Assembly (NCBI GenBank): GCA_965228625.1
Contig: OZ245829.1
Location: 1,550,001 to 1,614,000 of the forward strand
Length of the DNA: 64,000 bases
Source of the DNA: UBA2767 sp965228625
GTDB taxonomy: Bacteria > Pseudomonadota > Alphaproteobacteria > Rhizobiales > Methyloligellaceae
Direction: 5' to 3'
Position numbers and translations under genes: made by a program. The stretch's first letter is position 1, and the number at the start of each line of letters is the position of its first letter. Shown in pieces: positions 42,175-50,358 of this stretch. The notes beneath the pieces are model-generated. The model was not told the DNA's origin. It was given only the letters and a program-made list of their open reading frames with translations, and did no database searches.

Positions 42175-43041
42175 TCAGTGCTCTGCCGGCACGCCCGCAG
42201 CCCAGACATAGATGGCGCTGAACAGGAACAGCCACACCACGTCGACGAAATGCCAGTACCAGGCGGCCGCTTCGAAGCCGAAGTGCTGCTTGGACGTGAA
42301 GTGCCCGGCAAGCGCCCGGAACAGCGTCACGATCAGGAAGATGGTGCCGATGATCACATGCGCGCCGTGGAAACCGGTCGCCATGAAGAACGTGGCGCCA
42401 TAGATGCTGTCACGGAAACTGAACGGCGCAATGGCGTATTCGTACACCTGCAGCGCGGTGAACATGATGCCGAGAACAATGGTCAGCACCAGACCAAGGA
42501 TCAGGCCACGCCGGTCGTCATTCAGCAACGCGTGGTGCGCCCACGTCACCGTGGTGCCGGATGTCAGCAGGATCAGCGTGTTGACCAGCGGAACTTCCCA
42601 GGGGTTGAACGTCTTGGTTCCCTCTGGCGGCCAGACTCCACCCGTAAACTCGGTGCGCGCGACCTGGACGGCTTCGTCCGGAAATAGTGCCGCGTCGAAA
42701 AAGCCCCAGAACCAGACGACGAAGAACATCACTTCCGAGGCAATGAACAGGATCATCCCGTAGCGCAGATGAAGCTGAACCACGGGCTTGTGATGCCCCT
42801 CGATCTCGGCTTCGCGGATCACGTCACGCCACCAGACGAACATGATGCCGGCGATGAAGATCGCTCCGACGATGAAGATGTACGGGCCCTGCAGTCCGAA
42901 CAACCCTTCGCCACCGTCCAGCGACCGCATCCAGATGATCAGGCCGATCGCAGCGATAAAGGCCGCAACACCACCGAGGACCGGCCACGGACTCGGCTCT
43001 ACGAGATGATAGTCATGTTCGGTTGCATGCGATTTCGCCAT
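42175..43041 (-). CDS. ctaE: Cytochrome c oxidase subunit III
   Basis: 288 aa, seven helices. HDYHLVEPSPWPVLGGVAAF at the N-terminus, FIASEVMFFVVWFWGFFDAA with the conserved Glu, PLVNTLILLTSGTTVTWAHH, GFHGAHVIIGTIFLIVTLFR and AAWYWHFVDVVWLFLFSAIY. Standard aa3-type subunit III (coxC/ctaE), which stabilises the core and supports proton uptake. Located after ctaG in the operon. Confidence 0.96.
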   Translation of the reverse strand: MAKSHATEHDYHLVEPSPWPVLGGVAAFIAAIGLIIWMRSLDGGEGLFGLQGPYIFIVGAIFIAGIMFVWWRDVIREAEIEGHHKPVVQLHLRYGMILFIASEVMFFVVWFWGFFDAALFPDEAVQVARTEFTGGVWPPEGTKTFNPWEVPLVNTLILLTSGTTVTWAHHALLNDDRRGLILGLVLTIVLGIMFTALQVYEYAIAPFSFRDSIYGATFFMATGFHGAHVIIGTIFLIVTLFRALAGHFTSKQHFGFEAAAWYWHFVDVVWLFLFSAIYVWAAGVPAEH

Positions 43042-43121
43042 GGTCTCGCTCCGTTTGCCCCCCCAAGGGCGTTTCTCACCATCGTCCCCGCGAGGGACGC
43101 GTCATTCATATCTCTGCAAAC

Positions 43122-43748
43122 TCATGTCCCGTCCGCGTCGGTCTTGCTTCCGTCCGTGGCGGCAACCGTCGCGTCGTCTTCCACCGGGAAGAAGGTGTAG
43201 GACAGGGTGATTTCCTGGATGTTCCTGGCCTCCGGGTCATTCACAATCTCAGGATCGACAAAAAACGTCAGTGGCATGTCGACGCGCGCGCCCGGCTCAA
43301 GCATCTGCTCGGTGAAACAGAAACACTCGATCTTGTTGAAGTACTGGCCCGCGGCCTCCGGGGTCACATTGAACGTGGCCGTTCCCGTCAGCGCCGCGGC
43401 GGAGATGTTCTTGGCCTCGTAGTGGACCAGCGCGCTCTCGCCGATCTGGATATTGACCTCACGCTGTACCGGTTTGAAGTGCCATTCCATGCCGCGCGCG
43501 AGATTGGCGTCGAACCGGACAACCATCTTGCGGTCAAGCACGGTGTCCGGCGCCTGCTCGGCGCGCTGGGTCGTACCGCCATAGCCGGTGACCCGGCAGA
43601 ACAGCTCGTAAAGGGGGACCGCCGCGTAGGACATTCCGAGCATGCCGAAGACGATGCTCGCCATGGTGAGCGCGACCGTAAGATTGCGCCGCGCGCTGTT
43701 TCCCTGCGCTGTCGCCTTGCTGGTATGTTCTGCGTTCTTGCGTTCCAT
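43122..43748 (-). CDS. ctaG: Cytochrome c oxidase assembly protein CtaG (Cox11)
   Basis: 208 aa. One N-terminal membrane helix (TVALTMASIVFGMLGMSYAA) and a periplasmic beta domain with FNVTPEAAGQYFNKIECFCF; CFCF is the copper-binding motif, followed by TEQMLEPGARVDMPLTFFVD. It delivers copper to the CuB site of subunit I. 21 nt after the small CoxF-like gene. Confidence 0.95.
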   Translation of the reverse strand: MERKNAEHTSKATAQGNSARRNLTVALTMASIVFGMLGMSYAAVPLYELFCRVTGYGGTTQRAEQAPDTVLDRKMVVRFDANLARGMEWHFKPVQREVNIQIGESALVHYEAKNISAAALTGTATFNVTPEAAGQYFNKIECFCFTEQMLEPGARVDMPLTFFVDPEIVNDPEARNIQEITLSYTFFPVEDDATVAATDGSKTDADGT

Positions 43749-43768
43749 GTCCCTGAATTCTCTTTTCG

Positions 43769-43909
43769 CTAGAAGGGCCGGTTCATCACGTTCGAGCCGA
43801 GCCGCACGATGGTGACCAGGTAGAACAACACCACGATACCGACCAATGCACAGGCGATCGCGATCGATCGTGTTCGTCGGCGTTTCTTCTCTTCATCCGT
43901 GAGTCGCAT
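43769..43909 (-). CDS. Small CoxF-like membrane protein of the cox operon
   Basis: 46 aa. Basic N-terminus (MRLTDEEKKRRRTRSIAIAC) and one transmembrane helix (ACALVGIVVLFYLVTIVRLG). A protein of this size and pattern sits between ctaB and ctaG in many Rhizobiales and is often called CoxF. The start ATG is 43909, 8 nt after the ctaB stop. It is too short for many gene finders; the longer frame in the same register over ctaB is spurious. Confidence 0.8.
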   Translation of the reverse strand: MRLTDEEKKRRRTRSIAIACALVGIVVLFYLVTIVRLGSNVMNRPF

Positions 43910-43917
43910 CGCATCGC

Positions 43918-44868
43918 TCAAACCGAAGCCCACACGTTCACATCCGCAGCCGTCATATGCTCGATCAGAAGCACGGCGAACAGCAGCAACAGGTACAGAA
44001 TCGAGTATCCGAAGAGCTGCCGTGCCGCATGCTGCGCCGCGTTGCCCTCGCGCAACGTAAACACGCGCCATGCCAGGGCCACGAAAAGCACGCCGAGCAC
44101 ACTGGCCGAGAGAGCGTACACGGCGCCTCCGGTGCCGAACACCGCGGGCAGTACGCCGAGCGGCGCCAGTATCAGGCTGTAGATCAGGATCTGACGGCGT
44201 GTGGAATCGCCACCGGACACGACCGGCAGCATCGGCACTCCGGCCTTGGAATAGTCCCCGGTCCGGATCAGCGCGAGCGCCCAGAAGTGCGGCGGCGTCC
44301 ACATGAAGATGATCAGAAACAGTATGACGGGCTCCAGGCTCACACTGCCTGTGGCGGCGGCCCACCCGATCACCGGCGGCAGCGCCCCGGCGGCGCCGCC
44401 GATAACAATGTTCTGTGGTGTGCGGCGCTTCAGCCACATCGTGTAGACGAACAGGTAAAAGGCGATGGTCACGGCGAGCAACGCGGCTGCGAGCCAGTTC
44501 ACCAGAAGCCCCATGAAGAAGACCGAACCGACCGCGAGCACGGCCCCGAACGTGAGGGCTTCTTCCCGCGTAACGTGTCCACGTGGCACGGGGCGCGCCG
44601 CGGTGCGTTGCATGATCGCGTCGATATCCGCGTCGTACCACATGTTGAGCGCGCCGGAGGCCCCGGCGCCAACGCCGATACAGATCAGCGTCGCGATCGC
44701 AAGAACAGGATGCATCGCGCCAGGCGCGACAACCAGCCCGACGAGACCGGTGAACAGGACGAGCGACATGACCCGTGGCTTCATCAGCGCCACGAAATCG
44801 CCGACGGTGCCGTTCGGCACCGCCCGCTCAAGTCCCGATTGGCTGATGTCCAGACTTGTGTCAGTCAT
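43918..44868 (-). CDS. ctaB: Protoheme IX farnesyltransferase (haem O synthase)
   Basis: 316 aa, about nine helices. UbiA-superfamily Asp motifs: NMWYDADIDAIMQRTAARPV (N-x3-D-x3-D) and the second site in YSKAGVPMLPVVSGGDSTRR. Transfers farnesyl to haem B for haem a3 biosynthesis. Lies between coxA and the small CoxF-like gene. Confidence 0.95.
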   Translation of the reverse strand: MTDTSLDISQSGLERAVPNGTVGDFVALMKPRVMSLVLFTGLVGLVVAPGAMHPVLAIATLICIGVGAGASGALNMWYDADIDAIMQRTAARPVPRGHVTREEALTFGAVLAVGSVFFMGLLVNWLAAALLAVTIAFYLFVYTMWLKRRTPQNIVIGGAAGALPPVIGWAAATGSVSLEPVILFLIIFMWTPPHFWALALIRTGDYSKAGVPMLPVVSGGDSTRRQILIYSLILAPLGVLPAVFGTGGAVYALSASVLGVLFVALAWRVFTLREGNAAQHAARQLFGYSILYLLLLFAVLLIEHMTAADVNVWASV

Positions 44869-44913
44869 CGCATAGAACCCGAAGTCCCGTCATGCGCCGG
44901 TCGAGCCTCGCCC

Positions 44914-46512
44914 CTACTTAATACGCGGAAGCTGCTCGAACTGGTGGAACGGCGGTGGCGAGCTGAGCGTCCACTCGAGCGTCGTTGCGCCTGCACCCCA
45001 CGGATTATCGCCAGCCTTCTCCTTGCGCTGGAAGGCAAGGAATACGCCGAACAGGAAGATCAGCACCGAAAAGCCGGAGATATATGACCCGACGGATGAC
45101 ACATAGTTCCATCCCGCGAATGCATCCGGATAGTCCGCGTAACGACGTGGCATTCCGGCGAGACCAAGGAAATGCTGGGGGAAGAAAATCAGGTTGACGC
45201 CGATGAACGACACCCAGAAATGCAACTTGCCGATGAATTCGGAGTACATGTATCCGGTGATCTTCGGGAACCAGTAGTACCACCCCGCGAACAGTCCGAA
45301 CGTCGCCCCGAGCGAGAGGACGTAATGGAAGTGGGCGACAACGTAATACGTGTCGTGCAAGGCACGGTCGACAGCCGCATTGGCAAGCACGACGCCGGTC
45401 ACCCCGCCGAGCGTGAACAGGAAGATGAACCCGAACGCCCACAGCATCGGCGTCTTGAACTGGATCGAACCGCCCCACATGGTGGCAATCCACGAGAAAA
45501 CCTTCACGCCCGTGGGCACGGCAATGACCATGGTCGCGGCCACGAAATAGGCCTGCGTGTTGAGCGAGATGCCGGCCGTGTACATATGGTGCGCCCACAC
45601 GACGAAGCCAACGGCGCCGATGGCGGCCATGGCGTACGCCATACCGAGATAACCGAAGATCGGCTTGTTGGAGAAGGTCGCGATCACATGGCTGATCAGA
45701 CCGAAGGCCGGCAGGATGATGATGTACACCTCGGGATGACCGAAGAACCAGAACAGATGCTGGAACAGGACCGGGTCCCCGCCACCGGCGGCATCAAAGA
45801 ATGTGGTGCCGAAATTGCGGTCGGTCAGCAGCATCGTGATCGCACCGGCCAGCACCGGAAGCGCCAGCAGCAGAAGGAACGCGGTCACGAGTATCGACCA
45901 GACGAACAGCGGCATCTTGTGCAGCGTCATGCCGGGAGCCCGCATGTTGAAGATGGTCGTTATGAAATTGATCGCACTCAGGATCGAGGACGCACCCGCA
46001 ATGTGCAGCGAGAGAATCGCGAAATCCATTGCCGGTCCGGGCGACCCGGAGGTCGAGAGCGGCGCATAGATCGTCCAGCCGCCGCCGACACCGTCGCCGC
46101 CCGGTTCTCCCGGAACGAACAGTGACATGATCAGCAGCAGAAACGCCGGCGGCAAAAGCCAGAAGGAAATGTTGTTCAGACGCGGGAACGCCATGTCCGG
46201 CGCGCCGATCTGCAGAGGCACGATCCAGTTGCCGAAACCGCCGAACAGTGACGGCATGATCATGAAGAACACCATGATCAGGCCATGCGCGGTGGTGAAC
46301 ACGTTGTACATCCCGGGGTCGCCGAAGATCTGCATCCCGGGACTCTGCAATTCCATGCGCATGGCGATCGACAGCAAGCCGCCGATGATTCCGCCAATGA
46401 GCGCAAAGATCAGGTACAGCGTCCCGATATCCTTGTGGTTCGTCGAGAAAAGGAATCTCTTCAATCCAGTCGGATGATCATCGTGATGTACGGCTTCCGC
46501 TTTGCCCGCCAT
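44914..46512 (-). CDS. coxA: Cytochrome c oxidase subunit I
   Basis: 532 aa from ATG 46512 (12 more in-frame codons exist upstream). Haem/copper ligands visible: His in NVFTTAHGLIMVFFMIMPSL, HPEVY in FWFFGHPEVYIIILPAFGLI (CuB His with the Tyr crosslink), the HH pair in VVWAHHMYTAGISL and both His in YVVAHFHYVLSLGATFGLFA. Twelve helices. Type A aa3 oxidase; proton-pumping O2 reduction at the inner membrane. Confidence 0.97.
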   Translation of the reverse strand: MAGKAEAVHHDDHPTGLKRFLFSTNHKDIGTLYLIFALIGGIIGGLLSIAMRMELQSPGMQIFGDPGMYNVFTTAHGLIMVFFMIMPSLFGGFGNWIVPLQIGAPDMAFPRLNNISFWLLPPAFLLLIMSLFVPGEPGGDGVGGGWTIYAPLSTSGSPGPAMDFAILSLHIAGASSILSAINFITTIFNMRAPGMTLHKMPLFVWSILVTAFLLLLALPVLAGAITMLLTDRNFGTTFFDAAGGGDPVLFQHLFWFFGHPEVYIIILPAFGLISHVIATFSNKPIFGYLGMAYAMAAIGAVGFVVWAHHMYTAGISLNTQAYFVAATMVIAVPTGVKVFSWIATMWGGSIQFKTPMLWAFGFIFLFTLGGVTGVVLANAAVDRALHDTYYVVAHFHYVLSLGATFGLFAGWYYWFPKITGYMYSEFIGKLHFWVSFIGVNLIFFPQHFLGLAGMPRRYADYPDAFAGWNYVSSVGSYISGFSVLIFLFGVFLAFQRKEKAGDNPWGAGATTLEWTLSSPPPFHQFEQLPRIK

Positions 46513-46586
46513 GTCGTCGTCCTCGTCTTTTCCAGTCCGGATGGTCAAACGCCCGGCTCTTTTAATTCTGTTCGTCCCAGTTCGTT

Positions 46587-47456
46587 TTAGCGCTTCAGAT
46601 TGGCCAGTTGCGAAGGCTCGCTATCGGTCGTCTTCTCTGACGGCAATGGAGCGCGCGCGAATTCCTGTTTCGCCTTTTCAAGCCAGGCGGCATATTCCTC
46701 GTCGGTGACGACCCTGACCGCGATCGGCATGAACGCGTGTCTTGATCCGCACAGCTCGGAGCATTGCCCGTAGAAAATGCCGGTTTTCTCGGCCCGGAAC
46801 CATGTGCGAATCACACGCCCGGGAACCGCATCGACTTTCACGCCGAATGCCGGCACCGTCCAGTTGTGCAGGACGTCAGCCGCGGTGATCAGAACATGGA
46901 CGTTCTTGTTGACCGGTACGACCACATCATTGTCGGTCGCCAGCAGGCGCGGCTGACCGGGCTTCAGATCCGCTTCCTCGACGAGGATCGCGTCGAATGT
47001 CAGGTCGTCGTTATCCGGATACTCGTATGTCCAGTACCATTGGTTGCCGATGGCCTTGATCGTTACGTCGGCCTTGGGAAAGTCGTATTGCGCGAACAGC
47101 AACCGGAAGGACGGTACAGCAATCACGATCAGAATGATTATCGGGACCACGGTCCAGAGCACTTCGAGCGTGGTGTTGTGTGTGGTCTTCGAGGGTGTCG
47201 GGTTCGATTTGGCGTTGAAGCGCAGCCCGACATAGACCATCAGCGCCAGCACAAATATCGAGATGACCGTAATGATGATCAGAAGAAAATCGTGGAACTG
47301 GTCAATCTGTGCGGCGATCGGCGTGACGGCTTCCTGAAATCCAAGCTGCCACGGCCGTGGCTGTCCCAGTTCCGCCAGTGCCGGTGTTGACGTGAGGCTT
47401 GCCATCGCCGCAGCGAATACCGCGAACACCCCCTTGCCGAGGAAACCGTTGGCCAT
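46587..47456 (-). CDS. coxB: Cytochrome c oxidase subunit II
   Basis: 289 aa from ATG 47456 behind AGGAG (upstream in-frame codons exist but lack this site). Cleavable signal (FAVFAAAMASLTSTPALAEL), two membrane helices (FLLIIITVISIFVLALMVYV and LWTVVPIIILIVIAVPSFRL) and a cupredoxin domain with IGNQWYWTYEYP and the CuA site GQCSELCGSRHAFMPI (C-x3-C, His, Met). No fused cytochrome c domain. First gene of the cox operon. Confidence 0.97.
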   Translation of the reverse strand: MANGFLGKGVFAVFAAAMASLTSTPALAELGQPRPWQLGFQEAVTPIAAQIDQFHDFLLIIITVISIFVLALMVYVGLRFNAKSNPTPSKTTHNTTLEVLWTVVPIIILIVIAVPSFRLLFAQYDFPKADVTIKAIGNQWYWTYEYPDNDDLTFDAILVEEADLKPGQPRLLATDNDVVVPVNKNVHVLITAADVLHNWTVPAFGVKVDAVPGRVIRTWFRAEKTGIFYGQCSELCGSRHAFMPIAVRVVTDEEYAAWLEKAKQEFARAPLPSEKTTDSEPSQLANLKR

Positions 47457-47621
47457 TTCTTGTGCTCCTATCGATGTTCCCATTCGACGCCCGGCTTCAG
47501 CATCCCCCGTGCCGTGCATCTCATCGTTCAGAAATCTGCGTGACTCTGCTCTAGCATCCGCAATGCCTGCGACACAACACGCAGGTTTTAATGGATTCGC
47601 CGGAACGCATGCCATCAGAAT

Positions 47622-47638
47622 TTTGAATCATTCAAAAA
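47622..47638. promoter_or_regulatory. Perfect 17-bp palindrome containing a GANTC site
   Basis: TTTTGAATCATTCAAAA: 8-nt arms around a central C, 166 nt upstream of the coxB start. GAATC is a CcrM-type GANTC sequence, so methylation could affect a protein bound here. Confidence 0.5.
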
Positions 47639-47692
47639 CACGCAGGCGGCGCGGTTGGCAACCTCAGCCCCGGGTTTTGAAGTGCGTCAAAT

Positions 47693-47742
47693 CTACGCGC
47701 GCGGCACATACCCATTTCTACGCGCGCAGCACATACCCATTG
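47693..47742. repeat. Two tandem 25-bp direct repeats
   Basis: CTACGCGCGC followed by G/A CACATACCCATT (unit 47693-47717, then 47718-47742) with two differences between the units. Perfectly head-to-tail and placed in the coxB/ialB intergenic region. Confidence 0.8.
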
Positions 47743-47963
47743 CCCCGCAATCCCCATGGCTCGACCGCCGCAACGCGCAGTCCTATTTTGGCCCAAAAGT
47801 TGGGCGAGAGCCGCTTGCTTGCCCCTTTCGGTCGAGATGCGAATCCTGTTAACGAACAACTTCGTGATTGGCATTGTCGGAACAGGATAATGCTATAGTT
47901 TCGCGACGGTTTTTTATTGATTGCAACGAGATGATTGCTCGCTTTTTTCGATCTGGATGCCCC

Positions 47964-48503
47964 ATGTCCCGACAGCGTGGCCGGTCCGTGCCGGCGCTGT
48001 TCCTCGCGGCCTGCCTCGCCATTGTCACGGCGAGTTCCCCGCCCGCCTTTGCCCAGACCACACCGAAGGAGAAGTTCGGCGACTGGGAGGTCAATTGCGG
48101 CAAACCGCCGGGTGCACGTCAACAGCGCTGCGCGCTCGTCCAGAGCGTCATCGACGAAGAACGTGCCAATGTCGGGTTGCGCGTCGTCTTTCTGCTTGCG
48201 TCCGATGGGCGGCAGGTGTTGCGCGTCGTGGCGCCGCTCGGCGTTCTCCTGCCATTCGGGCTGGGTCTGAGAATTGACGAAGAGCCTATCGGAGACAAAC
48301 CGTTGCCGTTTATCCGCTGCCGCCCGATGGGGTGCATTTCGGAAATCGTCGTCAAGAAGGCGCTGTTGGACAAACTCAAGGCCGGCAAGACCGCCCTGTT
48401 CATCATTGTCGAGACAAAAGAAGAGGGCCGCGCGATTCCCGTTTCGCTGAGCGGATTCAGCAAGGGCCTCGAGCGCCTGACCGCCCTCGCCAAAATCAAC
48501 TAG
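47964..48503 (+). CDS. IalB (invasion-associated locus B) family protein
   Basis: 179 aa from ATG 47964; an in-frame ATG at 47931 exists. Signal peptide PALFLAACLAIVTASSPPAF AQ. Mature domain has the IalB pattern: KEKFGDWEVNCGKP, QRCALVQSVID, RVVAPLGVLLPFGLGLRIDE, FIRCRPMGCISEIVVKKALL and IPVSLSGFSKGLERL; the four cysteines probably form disulfides. Despite the name (from Bartonella) the family is widespread in free-living Rhizobiales; the role is unknown. Confidence 0.88.
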   Translation: MSRQRGRSVPALFLAACLAIVTASSPPAFAQTTPKEKFGDWEVNCGKPPGARQQRCALVQSVIDEERANVGLRVVFLLASDGRQVLRVVAPLGVLLPFGLGLRIDEEPIGDKPLPFIRCRPMGCISEIVVKKALLDKLKAGKTALFIIVETKEEGRAIPVSLSGFSKGLERLTALAKIN

Positions 48504-48504
48504 T

Positions 48505-48541
48505 GCCGAAACGCATGGAAGCGTCCGGCCGCGGTTTCGGC
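48505..48541 (+). terminator. Candidate terminator hairpin after the IalB-family gene
   Basis: GCCGAAAC (48505-48512) pairs with GTTTCGGC (48534-48541). No clear T-tract follows, so it may act as a stem only. Confidence 0.35.
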
Positions 48542-48579
48542 GCAGCCGGCCGATCCGAAGATAACGGCAAACGAAAAGA

Positions 48580-48783
48580 CTAACCCTTGACTTCGAACGT
48601 CACCTTGCAGTTCACGCGATAGGACTCGATCTTGCCGTCCTTCACATGCGCCGTCTGATCCTTGACCCAGATCGACCTGATGCCCTTGACGGTTTTCGAC
48701 GCCTCTTCGACCACTTTTTGCGCCGCATCGGACCAGCTCTTGTCCGATTCGGCCATGATCTCAACGGTCTTGTGAACACCCAT
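48580..48783 (-). CDS. Dodecin family protein
   Basis: 67 aa, the usual dodecin length. Pattern VHKTVEIMAESDKSWSDAAQ, KVVEEASKTVKGIRSIWVKD (with the flavin-stacking Trp) and YRVNCKVTFEVKG. Dodecins assemble into hollow 12-mers that bind flavins or CoA. GGAGGCGCAA precedes the ATG. Independent transcription is likely; a terminator for the upstream DUF1127 gene ends 30 nt before it. Confidence 0.92.
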   Translation of the reverse strand: MGVHKTVEIMAESDKSWSDAAQKVVEEASKTVKGIRSIWVKDQTAHVKDGKIESYRVNCKVTFEVKG

Positions 48784-48812
48784 TTGCGCCTCCTGTCCTA
48801 CGCACTGATACG

Positions 48813-48844
48813 AAAAAAGGCACCATCCAACGGATGATGCCTTT
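48813..48844 (-). terminator. Rho-independent terminator of the DUF1127 gene
   Basis: On the minus strand AAAGGCATCATCC, loop GTT, GGATGGTGCCTTTTTT: a 13-bp stem with one G-U pair followed by a T run. It lies 77 nt after the DUF1127 stop and upstream of dodecin. Confidence 0.85.
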
Positions 48845-48920
48845 CTACATTAGCAGGGAACCGGGCGTAACTGCGGCGATAAGTGGAGAACACCGTCGCA
48901 GCTCAACTCTTGCGTGCGTA

Positions 48921-49226
48921 TCAGCTCGCCTGATAGGTGCGCGCCCAGCGCGTGGCGGCGCGGCGGCGATTCAGGCGGGCCGCGAGGGCGTCCGAGGGAT
49001 CTTCCGACCAATGCCGCATCAGCGCCCAATCCAGGTCCGAACGCGTCAGGCCGATGTCTTTCAGGAGACAATCGTTATTGCGGGCGAGCTTCATGATCTC
49101 CCGGCGCGCACGCCGTGCCGCCAGCAATCGGCGCAGATATCCGAAGAGATTCGTCCATGCAGAGCGAACGAAAGACCGCCCGGTAGACCGCCTGATCCTC
49201 TTCACCTCGAATGGGGCATACGTCAT
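48921..49226 (-). CDS. DUF1127 protein
   Basis: 101 aa from ATG 49226 (GGAG 8 nt upstream); longer than the typical 45-70 aa. The DUF1127 core is RRLLAARRARREIMKLARNN, DCLLKDIGLTRSDLDWAL. Arginine-rich throughout. Some short DUF1127 proteins bind RNA and act in post-transcriptional control in Alphaproteobacteria; that is not shown for this longer form. Divergent from a LysR regulator, which may control it. Confidence 0.85.
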   Translation of the reverse strand: MTYAPFEVKRIRRSTGRSFVRSAWTNLFGYLRRLLAARRARREIMKLARNNDCLLKDIGLTRSDLDWALMRHWSEDPSDALAARLNRRRAATRWARTYQAS

Positions 49227-49367
49227 TGTTTCCACTCCGGTTTTCAAACGAGCGCGACCGTTGCGGAAACGGGGCACATCCGCTCCGGCGTGTGACGCTG
49301 ATCGTTGTTGTGACGTCAGACGGGTGTCATCCGGTCTGATGGTCGCGAATATGGAGAGAGTCTTTTC

Positions 49368-49417
49368 ATAAATCAAACAAATGTTTATTATGCGATACAT
49401 AACAAAATCTGATTTAT
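49368..49417. promoter_or_regulatory. Nested inverted repeats between the DUF1127 and LysR genes
   Basis: Outer arms ATAAATC (49368-49374) and GATTTAT (49411-49417); inner TTATG-CGATA-CATAA (49388-49402), which fits the T-N11-A form of LysR boxes. The region is AT-rich and lies 28 nt upstream of the LysR start, suggesting an autoregulatory and divergent operator. Confidence 0.5.
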
Positions 49418-49444
49418 GGATCTGAGAGAAAAACGAGGGCCGAG

Positions 49445-50329
49445 ATGGCGACACCCCTGCTCGATGCGGATCAATTACGAACACTCGTGGCCATCGCCGA
49501 TACGGGAAGCTTCACGCGTGCCGCTGAAGAGGTGAACAAGACGCAGGCTGCCGTCTCCATGCAGATGCGGCGGCTCGAGGAAATCGTCGGCCGGAGACTG
49601 TTCGTGAAGAGTGGCCGGCATAACCAGCTCACCGGCGACGGCGAACATTTGCTCGAATACGCGCGGCGCATCATGACCCTCAACAACGAGGCGATGACCA
49701 TTCTCGCCGAGCCCGAGCTTGCGGGTCACGTGCGCATCGGCACGCCGGACGATTATGCGGAACGGTTTCTTCCCGGCATTTTCGCGCGTTTCGCGCGCAC
49801 ACATCCGCTCGTCGAGGTGGAGATTCTCTGTCAGGGAAGCCACTCGCTGATGGAACTCATCAATCGGGGCGAACTCGATCTGGCGATCGCCACCCACTCC
49901 GACTGCGGCGTGCATGGCGAGGTCATCCGCCGCGAACGGCTGTGCTGGGTCGGCTCGCCGCGTCACCGCCTCGAGGGACGCGAGGTGCTGCCGCTCGCCG
50001 CCGGGCCGTCGACATGTTCCTGGCGTCATTCGGCGACGAAGGCGCTTGATGAAATCAACCGCCCCTACCGGGTCCTCTATACGAGCCCCAGCGCCACGGC
50101 GGTTGTCGCCGCGGTGATGTCGGGCCTGGCCGTGACGGTGCTTCCTGAAAGCGCCGTCCGTTCCGGAATGCGGCGACTGAGCGAAGATGAGGGATATCCG
50201 GACCTGCCCTATTGCGATATCGCGCTGCTCCGCGCGGCGGGCAGCACATCATCGAGCATCGACGCCCTGGCGACGCACGTCGAAGATAGCCTGAGCAACC
50301 TGGATTTTGCGACCCAGCCCTGGATGTAG
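49445..50329 (+). CDS. LysR-family transcriptional regulator
   Basis: 294 aa. N-terminal winged helix-turn-helix (ADQLRTLVAIADTGSFTRAA, VNKTQAAVSMQMRRLEEIVG) and an effector domain (GHVRIGTPDDYAERFLPGIF, GELDLAIATHSDC, AVMSGLAVTVLPESAV). LrhA/HexA-like in the conserved VNKTQAAVSMQMRRLEE helix. Its divergent neighbour is the DUF1127 gene, a pairing frequent in Rhizobiales, so that gene is its probable target. Effector unknown. Confidence 0.92.
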   Translation: MATPLLDADQLRTLVAIADTGSFTRAAEEVNKTQAAVSMQMRRLEEIVGRRLFVKSGRHNQLTGDGEHLLEYARRIMTLNNEAMTILAEPELAGHVRIGTPDDYAERFLPGIFARFARTHPLVEVEILCQGSHSLMELINRGELDLAIATHSDCGVHGEVIRRERLCWVGSPRHRLEGREVLPLAAGPSTCSWRHSATKALDEINRPYRVLYTSPSATAVVAAVMSGLAVTVLPESAVRSGMRRLSEDEGYPDLPYCDIALLRAAGSTSSSIDALATHVEDSLSNLDFATQPWM

Positions 50330-50358
50330 GGTTGGATTCAGGGTTCCAGGGCGACGTT

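Larger units (their letters stand above)
47457..47963. promoter_or_regulatory. coxB/ialB divergent intergenic region
   Basis: About 500 nt without a credible gene between divergent coxB and the IalB-family gene. It holds a 17-bp palindrome (47622-47638), two tandem 25-bp repeats (47693-47742) and, near 47889-47899, GATAATGCTATAGTTT, which looks like a -10 region for the plus-strand gene. No structured RNA was recognised. Confidence 0.5.

Noticed and set aside
43769..44641. 290-codon minus-strand frame overlapping ctaB
   Set aside because: Only its last 46 codons are a real gene (CoxF-like); the upstream part overlaps ctaB in another frame and is arginine-rich noise.
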